NCBI RefSeq assembly: GCF_003001935.1 | Contig: NZ_PVNG01000001.1 | Location: 682,001-746,000 of the forward strand | DNA from: Nonomuraea fuscirosea | Lineage (GTDB): Bacteria > Actinomycetota > Actinomycetes > Streptosporangiales > Streptosporangiaceae | DNA: 64,000 nucleotides | Direction: 5' to 3' | Shown: one piece after another, positions 49,873 through 58,631 of the stretch | Layout of the letters: each line of letters starts with the position of its first letter | Numbering within the stretch: position 1 is the first letter of the stretch | Position numbers and translations under genes: made by a program | Notes under the pieces: generated by a model | The model's input: only the letters and a program-made list of their open reading frames with translations | Database searches by the model: none | Told to the model about the DNA's origin: nothing

Positions 49873-51104
49873 GTGTGATCGCCCATCGCCGGGTCTGCGC
49901 CCTGTGCGGGAGCGACACCGCCGACGACATCGCCTTGTCCCTGCCGCCTACACCCTGTGCCAACGAATTCCTCAAGCGGCCCGCCCGGCAGGACGTCTTC
50001 CCGCTCGACCTGCAACTCTGTGCCGCCGCCGACTGCGGGCACCTGCAACTCGAGGCGGTCGTCGACCCGACGCGGCTGTTCGACGACTACGTCTACGTCT
50101 CCGGGACCTCACCTGTCTTCGTGGCCCACTTCGCCGAATACGCCCGCCAGGCGGCAGAGACGGCAGGATTGGGCCCGGACTCACTCGTCGTCGACATCGG
50201 CTCCAACGACGGCACGCTTCTGGCCCGATTTCTCGAGAATGGCATGACCCGGGTCCATGGCGTGGAACCGGCCGGCAGGATCGCCGCCGCCGCGGTCGCC
50301 CGCGGCATCCCCACGACCAACGCTTACTTCGACCGGCCGGTTGCTCAGGCGCTGCGTGCCGAGCTCGGTCCGGCTCAACTCGTGACGGCGAACAACGTCT
50401 TCGCCCATATCGCGGATCTGGAGCACACGGCTCTGAGCGTCGGTGATCTGCTCGCACCGCACGGCGTCTTCATTTTCGAGGTGTCATACCTTCTCGACGT
50501 CGTGGAGCAGGGATTGTTCGACACCATCTACCACGAGCACCTCTCCTACCATGCTGTTCGTCCTCTCATCGGATTCTTCGCCCGCCTGGGTATGACCCTG
50601 TTCGATGTACAGCGGGTTCGCGCTCACGGCGGATCGATCAGGGTGTACGTTTCAGCCGAGCCACGACCCGTAAGTGCCCGGGTCGCGGAACTGGTGGAGT
50701 TGGAGATCTCGGCAGGGCTTTTCCGCCCCGAGACCTACTCCGTCCTCCGGAAACAAATCGCCGCGCGCGCCTCCGAACTCCGTGCGCACCTGGCCGCCCT
50801 GCGTAGCGAAGGAGCTCGCTTCTGCGGGTACGGAGCTCCAGCGAAACTCACCACGATGATGTACGCCCTCGAACTGGACCGCGACGACGTCGAGTTCGTC
50901 GTCGACGACAGTCCTCTCAAGCGCGGGTTGTACACCCCCGGCACCCACATTCCCGTCGTCGGTTCCGACCACTTGGCGGCGGTGTCCGGCAAGGGATTCT
51001 GGTGCGTCGTGTTCGCGTGGAACTTCTACGACTCGATTGTGGCCCGCCACAGCGACTGGGCGGGCAATTGGATCAACCCCCAGGTCCGTGCACTCACCGG
51101 CTGA
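49869..51104 (+). CDS. SAM-dependent sugar C-methyltransferase (NovU/TylCIII type)
   Basis: 411 aa from ATG 49869. Three-part build of this family: an N-terminal zinc motif (CALCGS with CAAADCGHLQLE), SAM domain with LVVDIGSNDGTLLARF and VEPAG, catalytic-region EVSYLLDVVEQGLFDTIYHE, and a C-terminal Methyltransf_14 domain with FCGYGAPAKLTTMMY. These enzymes add a methyl to C3 of NDP-4-keto sugars to give branched sugars. No TDP-glucose 4,6-dehydratase is found in the window, so its keto-sugar must come from one of the SDR enzymes or from elsewhere. Confidence 0.92.
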   Translation: MSVIAHRRVCALCGSDTADDIALSLPPTPCANEFLKRPARQDVFPLDLQLCAAADCGHLQLEAVVDPTRLFDDYVYVSGTSPVFVAHFAEYARQAAETAGLGPDSLVVDIGSNDGTLLARFLENGMTRVHGVEPAGRIAAAAVARGIPTTNAYFDRPVAQALRAELGPAQLVTANNVFAHIADLEHTALSVGDLLAPHGVFIFEVSYLLDVVEQGLFDTIYHEHLSYHAVRPLIGFFARLGMTLFDVQRVRAHGGSIRVYVSAEPRPVSARVAELVELEISAGLFRPETYSVLRKQIAARASELRAHLAALRSEGARFCGYGAPAKLTTMMYALELDRDDVEFVVDDSPLKRGLYTPGTHIPVVGSDHLAAVSGKGFWCVVFAWNFYDSIVARHSDWAGNWINPQVRALTG

Positions 51105-51125
51105 CGAGCACAGGAGTGGCAACCG

Positions 51126-52178
51126 ATGGCATACTTACTTGAGGACGACATCCGGGAACTTGTTTCGGCACTGGGTGACAACGTGCATCTGTTCACCGGA
51201 CGTCGGGTGCTGATCACCGGGGCGAACGGTTTCCTGGGCCGCTACCTCGTCGCGTTCTTCCGCCACCTGAACTCCACGACCCTCGCGGGACCCTGCCGGG
51301 TGACAGCTCTGGACAACTGCCTGACCTCCGGCAAAAGGCCGGACGAGATGCAGGATGACCCGTACATCACCTTCGTCGAGCATGATGTGTCTGAACCCTT
51401 CGAGTTGTCCGGCGGCGTCGACTACATCGTCCACGCGGCCGGCATCGCGAGTCCCCACTACTACCGCAAGTTCCCGTTGGAGACCATGGACGTCTCCAGC
51501 CGAGGGCTCCGTTCGATGTTGGAGCTGGCGCAGGTTCACGGGGCGAAACTGCTTTTCATGTCGTCCTCCGAAATCTACGGCGACCCGGACGCGCAGCACG
51601 TCCCGACCGGCGAGGACTACAACGGCAACGTCTCCTGCCTCGGCCCGCGAAGCTGCTACGACGAATCCAAGCGTTTCGGGGAAACGCTGCTGCGAGTCTT
51701 CCACGAGAACTATGGCGTGGAGGCCGTCATCGTGCGGCCGTTCAACATCTACGGACCTGGTTTGCAGCGCACCGACTATCGGGTCATGCCGAACATCGCC
51801 GAATGCCTGGTGGCCGGTCGGGTGGTCAACATCTACGGCACCGGCCGCCAGACACGCACCTTTTGTTATGTCACCGACGCCATCAGAGGCGTGCTTCTGG
51901 CGCTGCTGCACGGCCGCTCGGGCGAGGCGTACAACGTCGGCTCGGCGACGCCGGAAATTTCGATGGTCGATCTGGTCGCCGCGGTGCGCGAGCAGATCCC
52001 GATGTCCGGCCTGCGGTACCAGATCGTCGACTACCCGCACTCATACCCGGCCAGCGAGCCGATGCGGCGCTGCCCCGACCTGACCAAGGCCTATCAGCAT
52101 CTGGGATATGAGCCATACGTCGAATTCACCGACGGACTGCGCAGATTCTTCGGCTGGGCGCAGGACACCTACCGGTGA
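51126..52178 (+). CDS. NAD-dependent SDR, UDP-glucuronate decarboxylase-like
   Basis: 350 aa. RVLITGANGFLGRYLVAFFR is the NAD loop; SSSEIYGDPDAQHVPTGEDY with N, CYDESKRFGETL with Tyr-Lys, and VRPFNIYGPGLQ closely follow UXS-type decarboxylases (which read YDEGKR). It would convert an NDP-uronic acid to a 4-keto-pentose or pentose, fitting the 6-dehydrogenase at 23746-25053. Codon 4 is TTA (51135-51137). Overlaps the next gene by 4 bp (GTGA). Confidence 0.87.
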   Translation: MAYLLEDDIRELVSALGDNVHLFTGRRVLITGANGFLGRYLVAFFRHLNSTTLAGPCRVTALDNCLTSGKRPDEMQDDPYITFVEHDVSEPFELSGGVDYIVHAAGIASPHYYRKFPLETMDVSSRGLRSMLELAQVHGAKLLFMSSSEIYGDPDAQHVPTGEDYNGNVSCLGPRSCYDESKRFGETLLRVFHENYGVEAVIVRPFNIYGPGLQRTDYRVMPNIAECLVAGRVVNIYGTGRQTRTFCYVTDAIRGVLLALLHGRSGEAYNVGSATPEISMVDLVAAVREQIPMSGLRYQIVDYPHSYPASEPMRRCPDLTKAYQHLGYEPYVEFTDGLRRFFGWAQDTYR

Positions 52179-53101
52179 ACGCTGCCGAGCAGCTCCGGAT
52201 CGGCTTGATCGGCACCGGACGGTGGGGATCGCGCTACCTCGCCACCATCGGCCGACTGTGGCCGGAATCGGAAGTGATGGTCTCTGACACGGCGGGCCGC
52301 GGCGGACCAGGACCACCCGGCCCGGTGCGGTGGCCGACTCCGGCGGCACTGGTGGCATCGGCTCGAGTGGACGGCATCATCGTGGCCTCGCCGGCATCGA
52401 CCCATGAGCCCGTTGTGACCGGCATCCTGAACCGGGGAATCCCGGTCCTGGTGGAGAAGCCGTTGACGGCCGACCTGCTCGGCACGTTACGTCTGTGCTC
52501 CCACGCCCGGCGCAGCGGCGCACCCATGCTCGTCGGTCATCAGCACCTGCGTGCCCCGGCCTATCAGGAGCTCCGCCGACTCATCCGCGGTCGTGCCATC
52601 AAAGAGATCCGTTGTGTCGCCGGCGGAATCGGCCCGATCCGGGCCGACTGCAACGCGCTGTGGGACTACGGCCCCCACGACCTCGCCATGGTGCTCGATC
52701 TCGTGCGTGCCGTCCCGATGACGGTCCAGCACGCGGAATGCCGGGTCCGCGGGCCGGGCGGTGAGGAATGGACCGCTGACCTTCGTGCGGGCGCCACCGC
52801 GGTGCGCCTCGAACTTTCCAACACGGCAGAGGAGAAGACACATCGGCTGTCGGTCACCACCGCCGACGGAGGTTCTCTCGTGTACGACGACTTCGCCGGC
52901 CATCGGCTGCGAGTTGACGGCGTACCGGTCGAGGTGTCCGATGAGTTGCCGCTGGACCGGCAGGTCCGGCAGTTCGTCGCCCTGGTCCGGGGAGCTCCGG
53001 GCGGCAAGGACCCGGACGAACTTGACCTCGCCGTGGCGATCGCCCAGGTACTGCGGGACATCGGTGACGCGGCAGTGCTCAGTTCGCGGTCCCGACGGTG
53101 A
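52175..53101 (+). CDS. Gfo/Idh/MocA-family oxidoreductase
   Basis: 308 aa from GTG 52175. The N-terminal Rossmann domain has IGLIGTGRWGSRYL, VASPASTHEP and the family EKPLTADL with the catalytic Lys; the C-terminal part has ALWDYGPHDLAMVLDL with the His/Asp pair. The family oxidises or reduces sugars and inositols using NAD(P), so it could reduce the 4-keto-pentose or oxidise the cyclitol. Codon 105 is TTA (52487-52489). Translationally coupled to the SDR gene upstream. Confidence 0.88.
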   Translation: MNAAEQLRIGLIGTGRWGSRYLATIGRLWPESEVMVSDTAGRGGPGPPGPVRWPTPAALVASARVDGIIVASPASTHEPVVTGILNRGIPVLVEKPLTADLLGTLRLCSHARRSGAPMLVGHQHLRAPAYQELRRLIRGRAIKEIRCVAGGIGPIRADCNALWDYGPHDLAMVLDLVRAVPMTVQHAECRVRGPGGEEWTADLRAGATAVRLELSNTAEEKTHRLSVTTADGGSLVYDDFAGHRLRVDGVPVEVSDELPLDRQVRQFVALVRGAPGGKDPDELDLAVAIAQVLRDIGDAAVLSSRSRR

Positions 53102-53139
53102 CGCCGGCCGCGCCGTTATCCGAATCAAGAGGAAGAGCC

Positions 53140-55467
53140 ATGGCAGCAGGCACACACCCGTCCGCCGCGACGGGAAACGCGTGGAACCTCCGTGCCGCCG
53201 CGGCGTCCGTGGTGGAGCGGCCGGCTCAACGCCCCGTTCGGGTCGCGGGTCTGGCCGGATACGTCGATCCGCTCGGCGTACGACCGGGACAGGTCTTGCG
53301 TATCCATCTGAACGCGCCGGCGGCATACGAGATCGCTGTGGGTAAGCTCGGCCACAAGGCACTGGTACAGCCGGAGCCGGACGACGACGGCGACCGCGCG
53401 GACGTGCGGTGGCTGGCCTCGCTCGCCTCGCCCGGCGCCGCCCGGCACGACGTCTATCCCGGGTCGTACGCGTGGATGGACGATCCCGGCATCGACCGGC
53501 CGGCCACGATCTCCGCGTGGGTCCGGCTCGGCGCTCTGCCCGCCACAACGGAGACATCCAGCTGGGCCGCGATCATCAGCCAGATGGACTACCCGGACCG
53601 GTGCGGCTGGGCCTTGGGGGTCGACGCCGACGGCAGGCCCCGCTGTTACGCGGGTGACGGGGCTCGTCATGACCGCGTCTTCTGGTGTTTCGCCGAGGTG
53701 AGTCTGCGGCGACGGCTGGACGAGTGGGTCCACCTCACCGCGACGATCGACGACGACCGGGTCCGCCTGTGGGTGGACGGTACGGTCGCCGGCGAAGGCC
53801 GCGCCGCCCGTCCGGCACGGCAGAGCGGAGCCACCGGTCAGCCCCTGCGGATCGGCGCCTCGGGCGAGAGCGGCGTGGCGGATCACCTCCTCGATGGTGA
53901 CGTGAGCGATGTGGCGCTGTTCTCCCGGCCTCTGAACGCTGACGAAGTCGTGGCGCTGACGAAGAATCGCGCGGCGGCTCCCCTCGTCGAAGTGGGGCGG
54001 GAGTCGCTGGTCGCCCATTGGCCGCTCCGCGAAAGGAGGGGCACGCACATCCAGGACGTCGGCGGGAACGGCCTCACCGGCGTCCTGGTCAACGCACCGG
54101 TCCTCAATCTCCCCGGTCCGCCTTCCTCTCCCGCCGCAGGCCGGGCCGGCTACGACCCGGACGCCGATCCCCGGCGTGGCGGCTGTATCCGGTTCTCCTC
54201 CGACGACCTGGTCGACTGCGAGTGGCCCGCGGCAGCCGAACTCGTCGTCCCGGACGATGCGGACAGTGGTACCTACTACGTCCGGGTGACCTTGGCCGGT
54301 GCCGACGATCCGGTGGAGCTGCCGTTCGTCGTGGTGCGGCCGACGCCGCGACGCCCCCGGTCGGTAGCCCTGCTCTTCGCGACGTTCACGTGGACCGCCT
54401 ACGCCCGCCGAGCCACCGACGGCGTCCATGTCCCGGGGCTCATGTCCTCGGCGTACACCCGGAACGCAGGCGGACGGTTGTTCTTCAACCTTGGGATGCG
54501 CATGCCGCTTCCGCGCGTCCAGCCGTTCCGGCACCGGACGCATTTGCGCGACGCAACGCTGCACCAGCACCTGGTGCGGCCGGAGCGCCAGACCGAGGCC
54601 TGGCTCGCCGAGCAGGGGTACGCCTACGAATGCATCACCGACGCCGAACTCGACGCCGAGCCGGCCCTGCTCGACCGGTTCGCGGCTCTGATGATCGTCG
54701 GCCATAACGAATACTGGACCGACCGCATGCGCGACGGTGTCGAAACCTACTTGCGCGGCGGCGGAAAAGTGCTCTGTCTCAGCGGCAACACGGCCTTCTG
54801 GCGGGTCAGTTACGACCCGCGGACGAGGGTCCTCGAGACCCGCAAGACCTCCCTGGGCGATGGCCTGGACGATGCCTGGCTGCCACCCGAACGGTGGGCG
54901 GAACGCTGGCATACCGACGGTCACCCCGGCGGCCAATGGTCCCACCTGGGCCGGCCGCCGAGCGAACTGCTCGGGCTGGAGACGCTCGGGTGGATCGACA
55001 GCGGCGACGAGACGGCCTACGCACCCTTCACCATCTGTGCGCCCGGCCACTTCCTCATGCAGGAACCGGAGGAGGTTCCGCTGGAGGACGGTGCGTTCAT
55101 CGGCACCCGGTCGCACGACGGGCCGGCGGTCAGTGGCTACGAGATGGACGGGCTGCCGCAGGCACTGGGCAAACCGGCCCTCGATCCCGGAGGGCTCACC
55201 ATTCTCGGGCACGCCGACCATGGCCCACGCTTCGTCGCCCATTGGGGCGTGCAGGCCGGTTACGGAGCCGACCTGATCCTGTGGGAACGCCCAGCTGGCG
55301 GAATCGTCTTCAACGCCGGAGCCACCAACTACCCGGGAGCGCTCGCGGCCGATCCCGGCATCCAGGCATTGACCCGCAACGTCCTGCACCACATGGGGGT
55401 CGGGCATCGCAGCCCACGCCGGCCGTCCGAGAAACGTCGACTTCAGGAGGATGTGTGTCCACAGTAG
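53140..55467 (+). CDS. LamG domain plus N,N-dimethylformamidase large-subunit-like protein
   Basis: 775 aa from ATG 53140, chosen because AGAGGAAGAG precedes it; GTG 53098 would add 14 residues and overlap the previous stop. The N-terminal part resembles the start of DMFase large subunits (GYVDPLGVRPGQVLRIHLNA). A LamG/concanavalin-like sandwich follows at ~90-300 (ISAWVRLGALPATTETSSWA, DDRVRLWVDGTVAGEG). From ~410 comes the amidohydrolase-like part: LLFATFTWTAYAR, MIVGHNEYWTDRMRDGVETY and GGKVLCLSGNTAFWRV. DMFase hydrolyses small formamides. Inside a cluster this could remove an N-formyl or other acyl group; no small subunit is nearby. Confidence 0.75.
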   Translation: MAAGTHPSAATGNAWNLRAAAASVVERPAQRPVRVAGLAGYVDPLGVRPGQVLRIHLNAPAAYEIAVGKLGHKALVQPEPDDDGDRADVRWLASLASPGAARHDVYPGSYAWMDDPGIDRPATISAWVRLGALPATTETSSWAAIISQMDYPDRCGWALGVDADGRPRCYAGDGARHDRVFWCFAEVSLRRRLDEWVHLTATIDDDRVRLWVDGTVAGEGRAARPARQSGATGQPLRIGASGESGVADHLLDGDVSDVALFSRPLNADEVVALTKNRAAAPLVEVGRESLVAHWPLRERRGTHIQDVGGNGLTGVLVNAPVLNLPGPPSSPAAGRAGYDPDADPRRGGCIRFSSDDLVDCEWPAAAELVVPDDADSGTYYVRVTLAGADDPVELPFVVVRPTPRRPRSVALLFATFTWTAYARRATDGVHVPGLMSSAYTRNAGGRLFFNLGMRMPLPRVQPFRHRTHLRDATLHQHLVRPERQTEAWLAEQGYAYECITDAELDAEPALLDRFAALMIVGHNEYWTDRMRDGVETYLRGGGKVLCLSGNTAFWRVSYDPRTRVLETRKTSLGDGLDDAWLPPERWAERWHTDGHPGGQWSHLGRPPSELLGLETLGWIDSGDETAYAPFTICAPGHFLMQEPEEVPLEDGAFIGTRSHDGPAVSGYEMDGLPQALGKPALDPGGLTILGHADHGPRFVAHWGVQAGYGADLILWERPAGGIVFNAGATNYPGALAADPGIQALTRNVLHHMGVGHRSPRRPSEKRRLQEDVCPQ

Positions 55468-56492
55468 AACATGAACGCGGGATCTCGGTCGTCGTCCCCG
55501 TCAAGGGCCGGGTACCGCAGATGCGTGCGCAGCTGGCCTCGCTGCGCGCGGCCATGGATCGTAGTCCCGAGCCCGCGGAGGTGCTCGTCGTCGACGACTC
55601 CGAACCGGCCGATGCCGCGAGTCACCAGCTCAACTGCCGGGAGTTCGGCGCGAGGTACGTGACCGGTCCCCGCCACGTCGGCGCGAAACGCAACCTAGGC
55701 GTCGCGCAGGCCCGATACGACCTCATTCTGTTCACGGATTCCGACTGCAGGGTTCCCCCGGAGATTCTTGAACGCCACGTGAAGACGCTGCGCGGCGCGG
55801 ACCCCTCCGTAGGTGGTGTCGCGGGTCCGACCTTCGTGGAGCACAGTGAGGCGCCGACGTACCGCTTCATGCGCTGGTCCAAGTTGCTCAACGACGACCT
55901 GGAACGTCCTCGGCGGCGGGCGACGGTCACCTGGGCGACGACGACCAACCTGGCGGTGCGCCGGAAGGCTTTCGAAGAGGTCGGTGGCTTTCCGTCGGAA
56001 AGTCTCACGATTGTCGGTGGCGAGGACGTCGACCTCGGCATCAAGATGTCCGATGCCGGCTACACGACCGTGTGTGACCCGGAGACGGTGGTCATCCACG
56101 ACCACGCCAGCACGGACTCCCTCGCCACGGCGTGCCGGCGACTCTTCACCTACGGGCGCTCCGAACAATGGCTGTGCACGATCCACCCGAGCCACAGGCG
56201 CCCCGTGTTGAACGCCTTCACGCTGGCGACGGCGGCCGCAGCGGTTGGAATTGTGCTCGTTCCGCGCACCGGGGGTCGCAGCCTGCTTGCGGCGCCGATG
56301 GCCCTGGGTCTCGTGGCCGGCGCGCGTGCCCGGCGGCTGCGCGGTACGGATCGGTCGGCTCGAGCCGCCGCGGAGACGTTCGCGTGCGCTTCGGTAGACC
56401 TGCTGTTCGACCTTGGTGGCTTCGTCGCCGCGTTCGAACTTCGCCGCCCCGGCATGTTGTTCACCGGTCTGCGGCCGGCCGACGCCGACTGA
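55455..56492 (+). CDS. Family 2 glycosyltransferase, membrane-associated
   Basis: 345 aa from GTG 55455, overlapping the previous stop by 13 bp. GT-A features: ISVVVPVKGR, VLVVDDSEPAD, the DxD metal site in LILFTDSDCRVPPE and GGEDVDLGIKMSDAG. Two or three hydrophobic stretches near the C-terminus (NAFTLATAAAAVGIVLVP, LLAAPMALGLVAG) suggest membrane attachment. Last gene of the plus-strand operon and of the cluster as I draw it; it likely attaches the sugar made by the four preceding enzymes. Confidence 0.87.
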   Translation: MSTVEHERGISVVVPVKGRVPQMRAQLASLRAAMDRSPEPAEVLVVDDSEPADAASHQLNCREFGARYVTGPRHVGAKRNLGVAQARYDLILFTDSDCRVPPEILERHVKTLRGADPSVGGVAGPTFVEHSEAPTYRFMRWSKLLNDDLERPRRRATVTWATTTNLAVRRKAFEEVGGFPSESLTIVGGEDVDLGIKMSDAGYTTVCDPETVVIHDHASTDSLATACRRLFTYGRSEQWLCTIHPSHRRPVLNAFTLATAAAAVGIVLVPRTGGRSLLAAPMALGLVAGARARRLRGTDRSARAAAETFACASVDLLFDLGGFVAAFELRRPGMLFTGLRPADAD

Positions 56493-56504
56493 GGTCTTGG
56501 CGAG

Positions 56505-56806
56505 TGCGGCGACCGGCAGCCACTGACGGCGCAGCCCGGCCATCGTCATCCCGACGGCGACGACCCGCCACGCCGGCCCCTCCCGGCGAGCCCGCACGAC
56601 CAACTCCCGCCTTAGGGCGCTCGCTCTCGACGACCTCGGCGGTGAGCGCCCGGAAGGCCGGTCGGCAGGCGCCCTGGCCGGCGCCGACGATGGCCGCGGC
56701 AAGCCTCGGCGATCCGGTACGGCGGGCGGCCGTATTCGGCGATCAGGTCCTGCCGGAGCCGTACCAGCTCGTCCTTCACCTCGCCCTTGTCAACGGGGAA
56801 GAACAC
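56505..56806 (-). pseudogene. Decayed unidentified gene
   Basis: Minus-strand fragments that look like one broken protein: DELVRLRQDLIAEYGRPPYR, then in a second frame IVGAGQGACRPAFRALTAEV, then in a third RELVVRARREGPAWRVVAVG. I do not recognise the family. Frame changes and lack of a clear start point to decay. The stretch to 56970 shows no gene. Confidence 0.35.
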
Positions 56807-56975
56807 GTCCGTATGGGCGATGGCCTTGGCCGCCTGCCGCCTCCTTCTGCGACCGGATCCACGTCATGGCGAACGGCCTTCCATCGCCGGCGGTCGGGCC
56901 GTTGGGGATTGTTCAGGGTCTTCTGCGCGCCCCCGGAGCGGCATGCGGCGTCTGAGCACTGACGCTCCTCGCCCG

Positions 56976-57003
56976 CTCAACGCGGGCTCAACACGTTCTC
57001 AAC
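56976..57003 (+). promoter_or_regulatory. Three CTCAAC direct repeats with exact 11-bp spacing
   Basis: CTCAAC occurs at 56976, 56987 and 56998. Direct repeats one helical turn apart are the usual binding pattern of OmpR-type and SARP activators, which sit next to the -10 region. The gene start is ~54 bp downstream and a loose -10-like TAGGGAT lies at 57019-57025. Confidence 0.55.
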
Positions 57004-57056
57004 ACCCCCGGCGCACCCTAGGGATCGCCAGTCGACGTCAGATGGGGGAGAGACGA

Positions 57057-58193
57057 GTGGTGGACAGGCCGAGGGCGACAGCGTCCCTTCTCTCGCTGGT
57101 CCTGGCGGCGAGCCTCGCCGGCTGTTCCTCGGCCGCCGAGGAGGGCGGGGCGGGCGAAGCCGCCGGTCGGCGAGCTTCGGAGCCCGCGATCAGTACGGAC
57201 TTCACCCAGCGGAACATGATCATCACGGCTGTCTGCTCGCGAGAGAACGGCAGCGTCGTCAACCTCGACGGCTGGCACCCGCAAAGCTGGGAACACCTGG
57301 CTCACGCCGAGTTCCGGCTTCCGGACACGGCGGTTGCCGAGCACGACTCATCCGAGCCCAACACCGCTGTGAGGCGGCTGTGCGAGCCTGGTGAGCTGCC
57401 CACTGACGCCGGGGATGTGACAGTCGTCCGATCGCTCTTCGACCAGGACTTCACGAAGATGGCCGTGGTCACCGAGGACCCGAGGACCGGAGCCACTCAT
57501 GTCGGTTATGTCGACCGTACGGGCAAATTTACTGATCTGACAGGGAATCAGGACTTCGGTAACACCCCGCACGAGCACAACGCGGCCTTCGCCCGGGACG
57601 GGAGCGCGGTCTGGTTCACGTACGAGGTGACCGACGAGCCCGGGACCTCGACCAAGGACCGGATCGCGAGCCGCGCGCTCGCCGGGGACCACAAGCCGGT
57701 CGACCGGTTCGAGGTGAGCACGGCCCAGAACCTCGTCATGGTGGGGAGTACGCCGAGCCAGGCGGTGATGGCCAACAGCGCCTTCCTCTCGCCGGACGGC
57801 AGACGCCTGCTGGCCGAAGGTTACGTGTTGGACGTCCCGGCGCAGGCCCAAGGGGTGGGCCCGGACCTCGTGGAGAAGGGCAGATACCTCGCCTGTGATT
57901 ACGGCTGGCTCGACGACGACACGGTGCTGTGCGGTGAGAACGGCAGGTACGCCGCGCTCGACATCGCCCCTGGGGCGAAGCCCGGGCCGCCCATACTCCC
58001 CAGCAACGACCACCGCAACAGCGCCATGGTGATCTCCCCGGACGGCGGGAGGTTCGCGTTCCTCTCCCAGAAGGGGGCCGCGCTGGATTACTACCTCTGC
58101 GATACCAAGCCGGGATCCACACCTCAGAAGGTCGAACGGACCGGGAAGTTCTCCACGCTCGGCGACACCGCCGCCTTCATCGAGTGGCGCTGA
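57057..58193 (+). CDS. Putative lipoprotein of unknown function (beta-propeller-like repeats)
   Basis: 378 aa from GTG 57057; the frame is open further up and ATG 57042 is possible, but GGGGGAGAGA sits just before the GTG. A signal sequence ends at the lipobox SLAGC (LLSLVLAASLAGCSS). The mature part has repeated segments of the form AFARDGSAVWFTYEV, SAFLSPDGRRLLAEGY and MVISPDGGRFAFLSQ, as in WD40/TolB-like propellers. Probably anchored outside the membrane; partner or ligand unknown. Direct repeats upstream suggest control by an OmpR-type activator. Confidence 0.75.
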   Translation: MVDRPRATASLLSLVLAASLAGCSSAAEEGGAGEAAGRRASEPAISTDFTQRNMIITAVCSRENGSVVNLDGWHPQSWEHLAHAEFRLPDTAVAEHDSSEPNTAVRRLCEPGELPTDAGDVTVVRSLFDQDFTKMAVVTEDPRTGATHVGYVDRTGKFTDLTGNQDFGNTPHEHNAAFARDGSAVWFTYEVTDEPGTSTKDRIASRALAGDHKPVDRFEVSTAQNLVMVGSTPSQAVMANSAFLSPDGRRLLAEGYVLDVPAQAQGVGPDLVEKGRYLACDYGWLDDDTVLCGENGRYAALDIAPGAKPGPPILPSNDHRNSAMVISPDGGRFAFLSQKGAALDYYLCDTKPGSTPQKVERTGKFSTLGDTAAFIEWR

Positions 58194-58394
58194 GCACGCA
58201 CGATGAGTGCGTTGCGGGCGGGGAAGGCTTGCATGCCCGGCTTCGGCCGGGCTCGGGCTGGAAAGTGTCCGGGCGCTGTCCAAGGCCGGCGCATCGGTGA
58301 CCGTCGCCTCCTGCGATCCCCACTTCGGCGACAAGGAAGGGGCGGTGCCGCTCGCGCCTTTTAGGACGGGTTACGGTCGCGAGTCGCGGCCCCC

Positions 58395-58575
58395 GCATCC
58401 GGTCAGCACCTGTTCGGCCTGCTCACTCATGTCGGTGACGATGTCCGCGCGACTGGCTTGATGTCGTGGATCAGGCCGACGTCCCGCCCCATGAGCCAGG
58501 GCATCTCCTCCCGGCCGGCCTCCGTCTCCGGGAGCGCCAGGAGCGGGGGGAACGTGCGTACCTGCGTACCTGCGT
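58395..58575 (-). pseudogene. Remnant of a nitronate monooxygenase-like (NPD) gene, C-terminus
   Basis: Minus strand reads LPETEAGREEMPWLMGRDVG then LIHDIKPVAR, and continues in a shifted frame as DIVTDMSEQAEQVLTGCG. Together they match the C-terminal signature of NPD-type flavoproteins (G--VGLI-DIKPAAEIV--L--EAE--L). Only ~60 residues remain, with a frameshift. The rest of the 58194-58631 gap holds no gene I can support. Confidence 0.45.
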
Positions 58576-58631
58576 CTCCTCGCCCTAGGCGACCATGGCA
58601 CCGACCCGTTAGGCACGGCTAAGACGATCAC

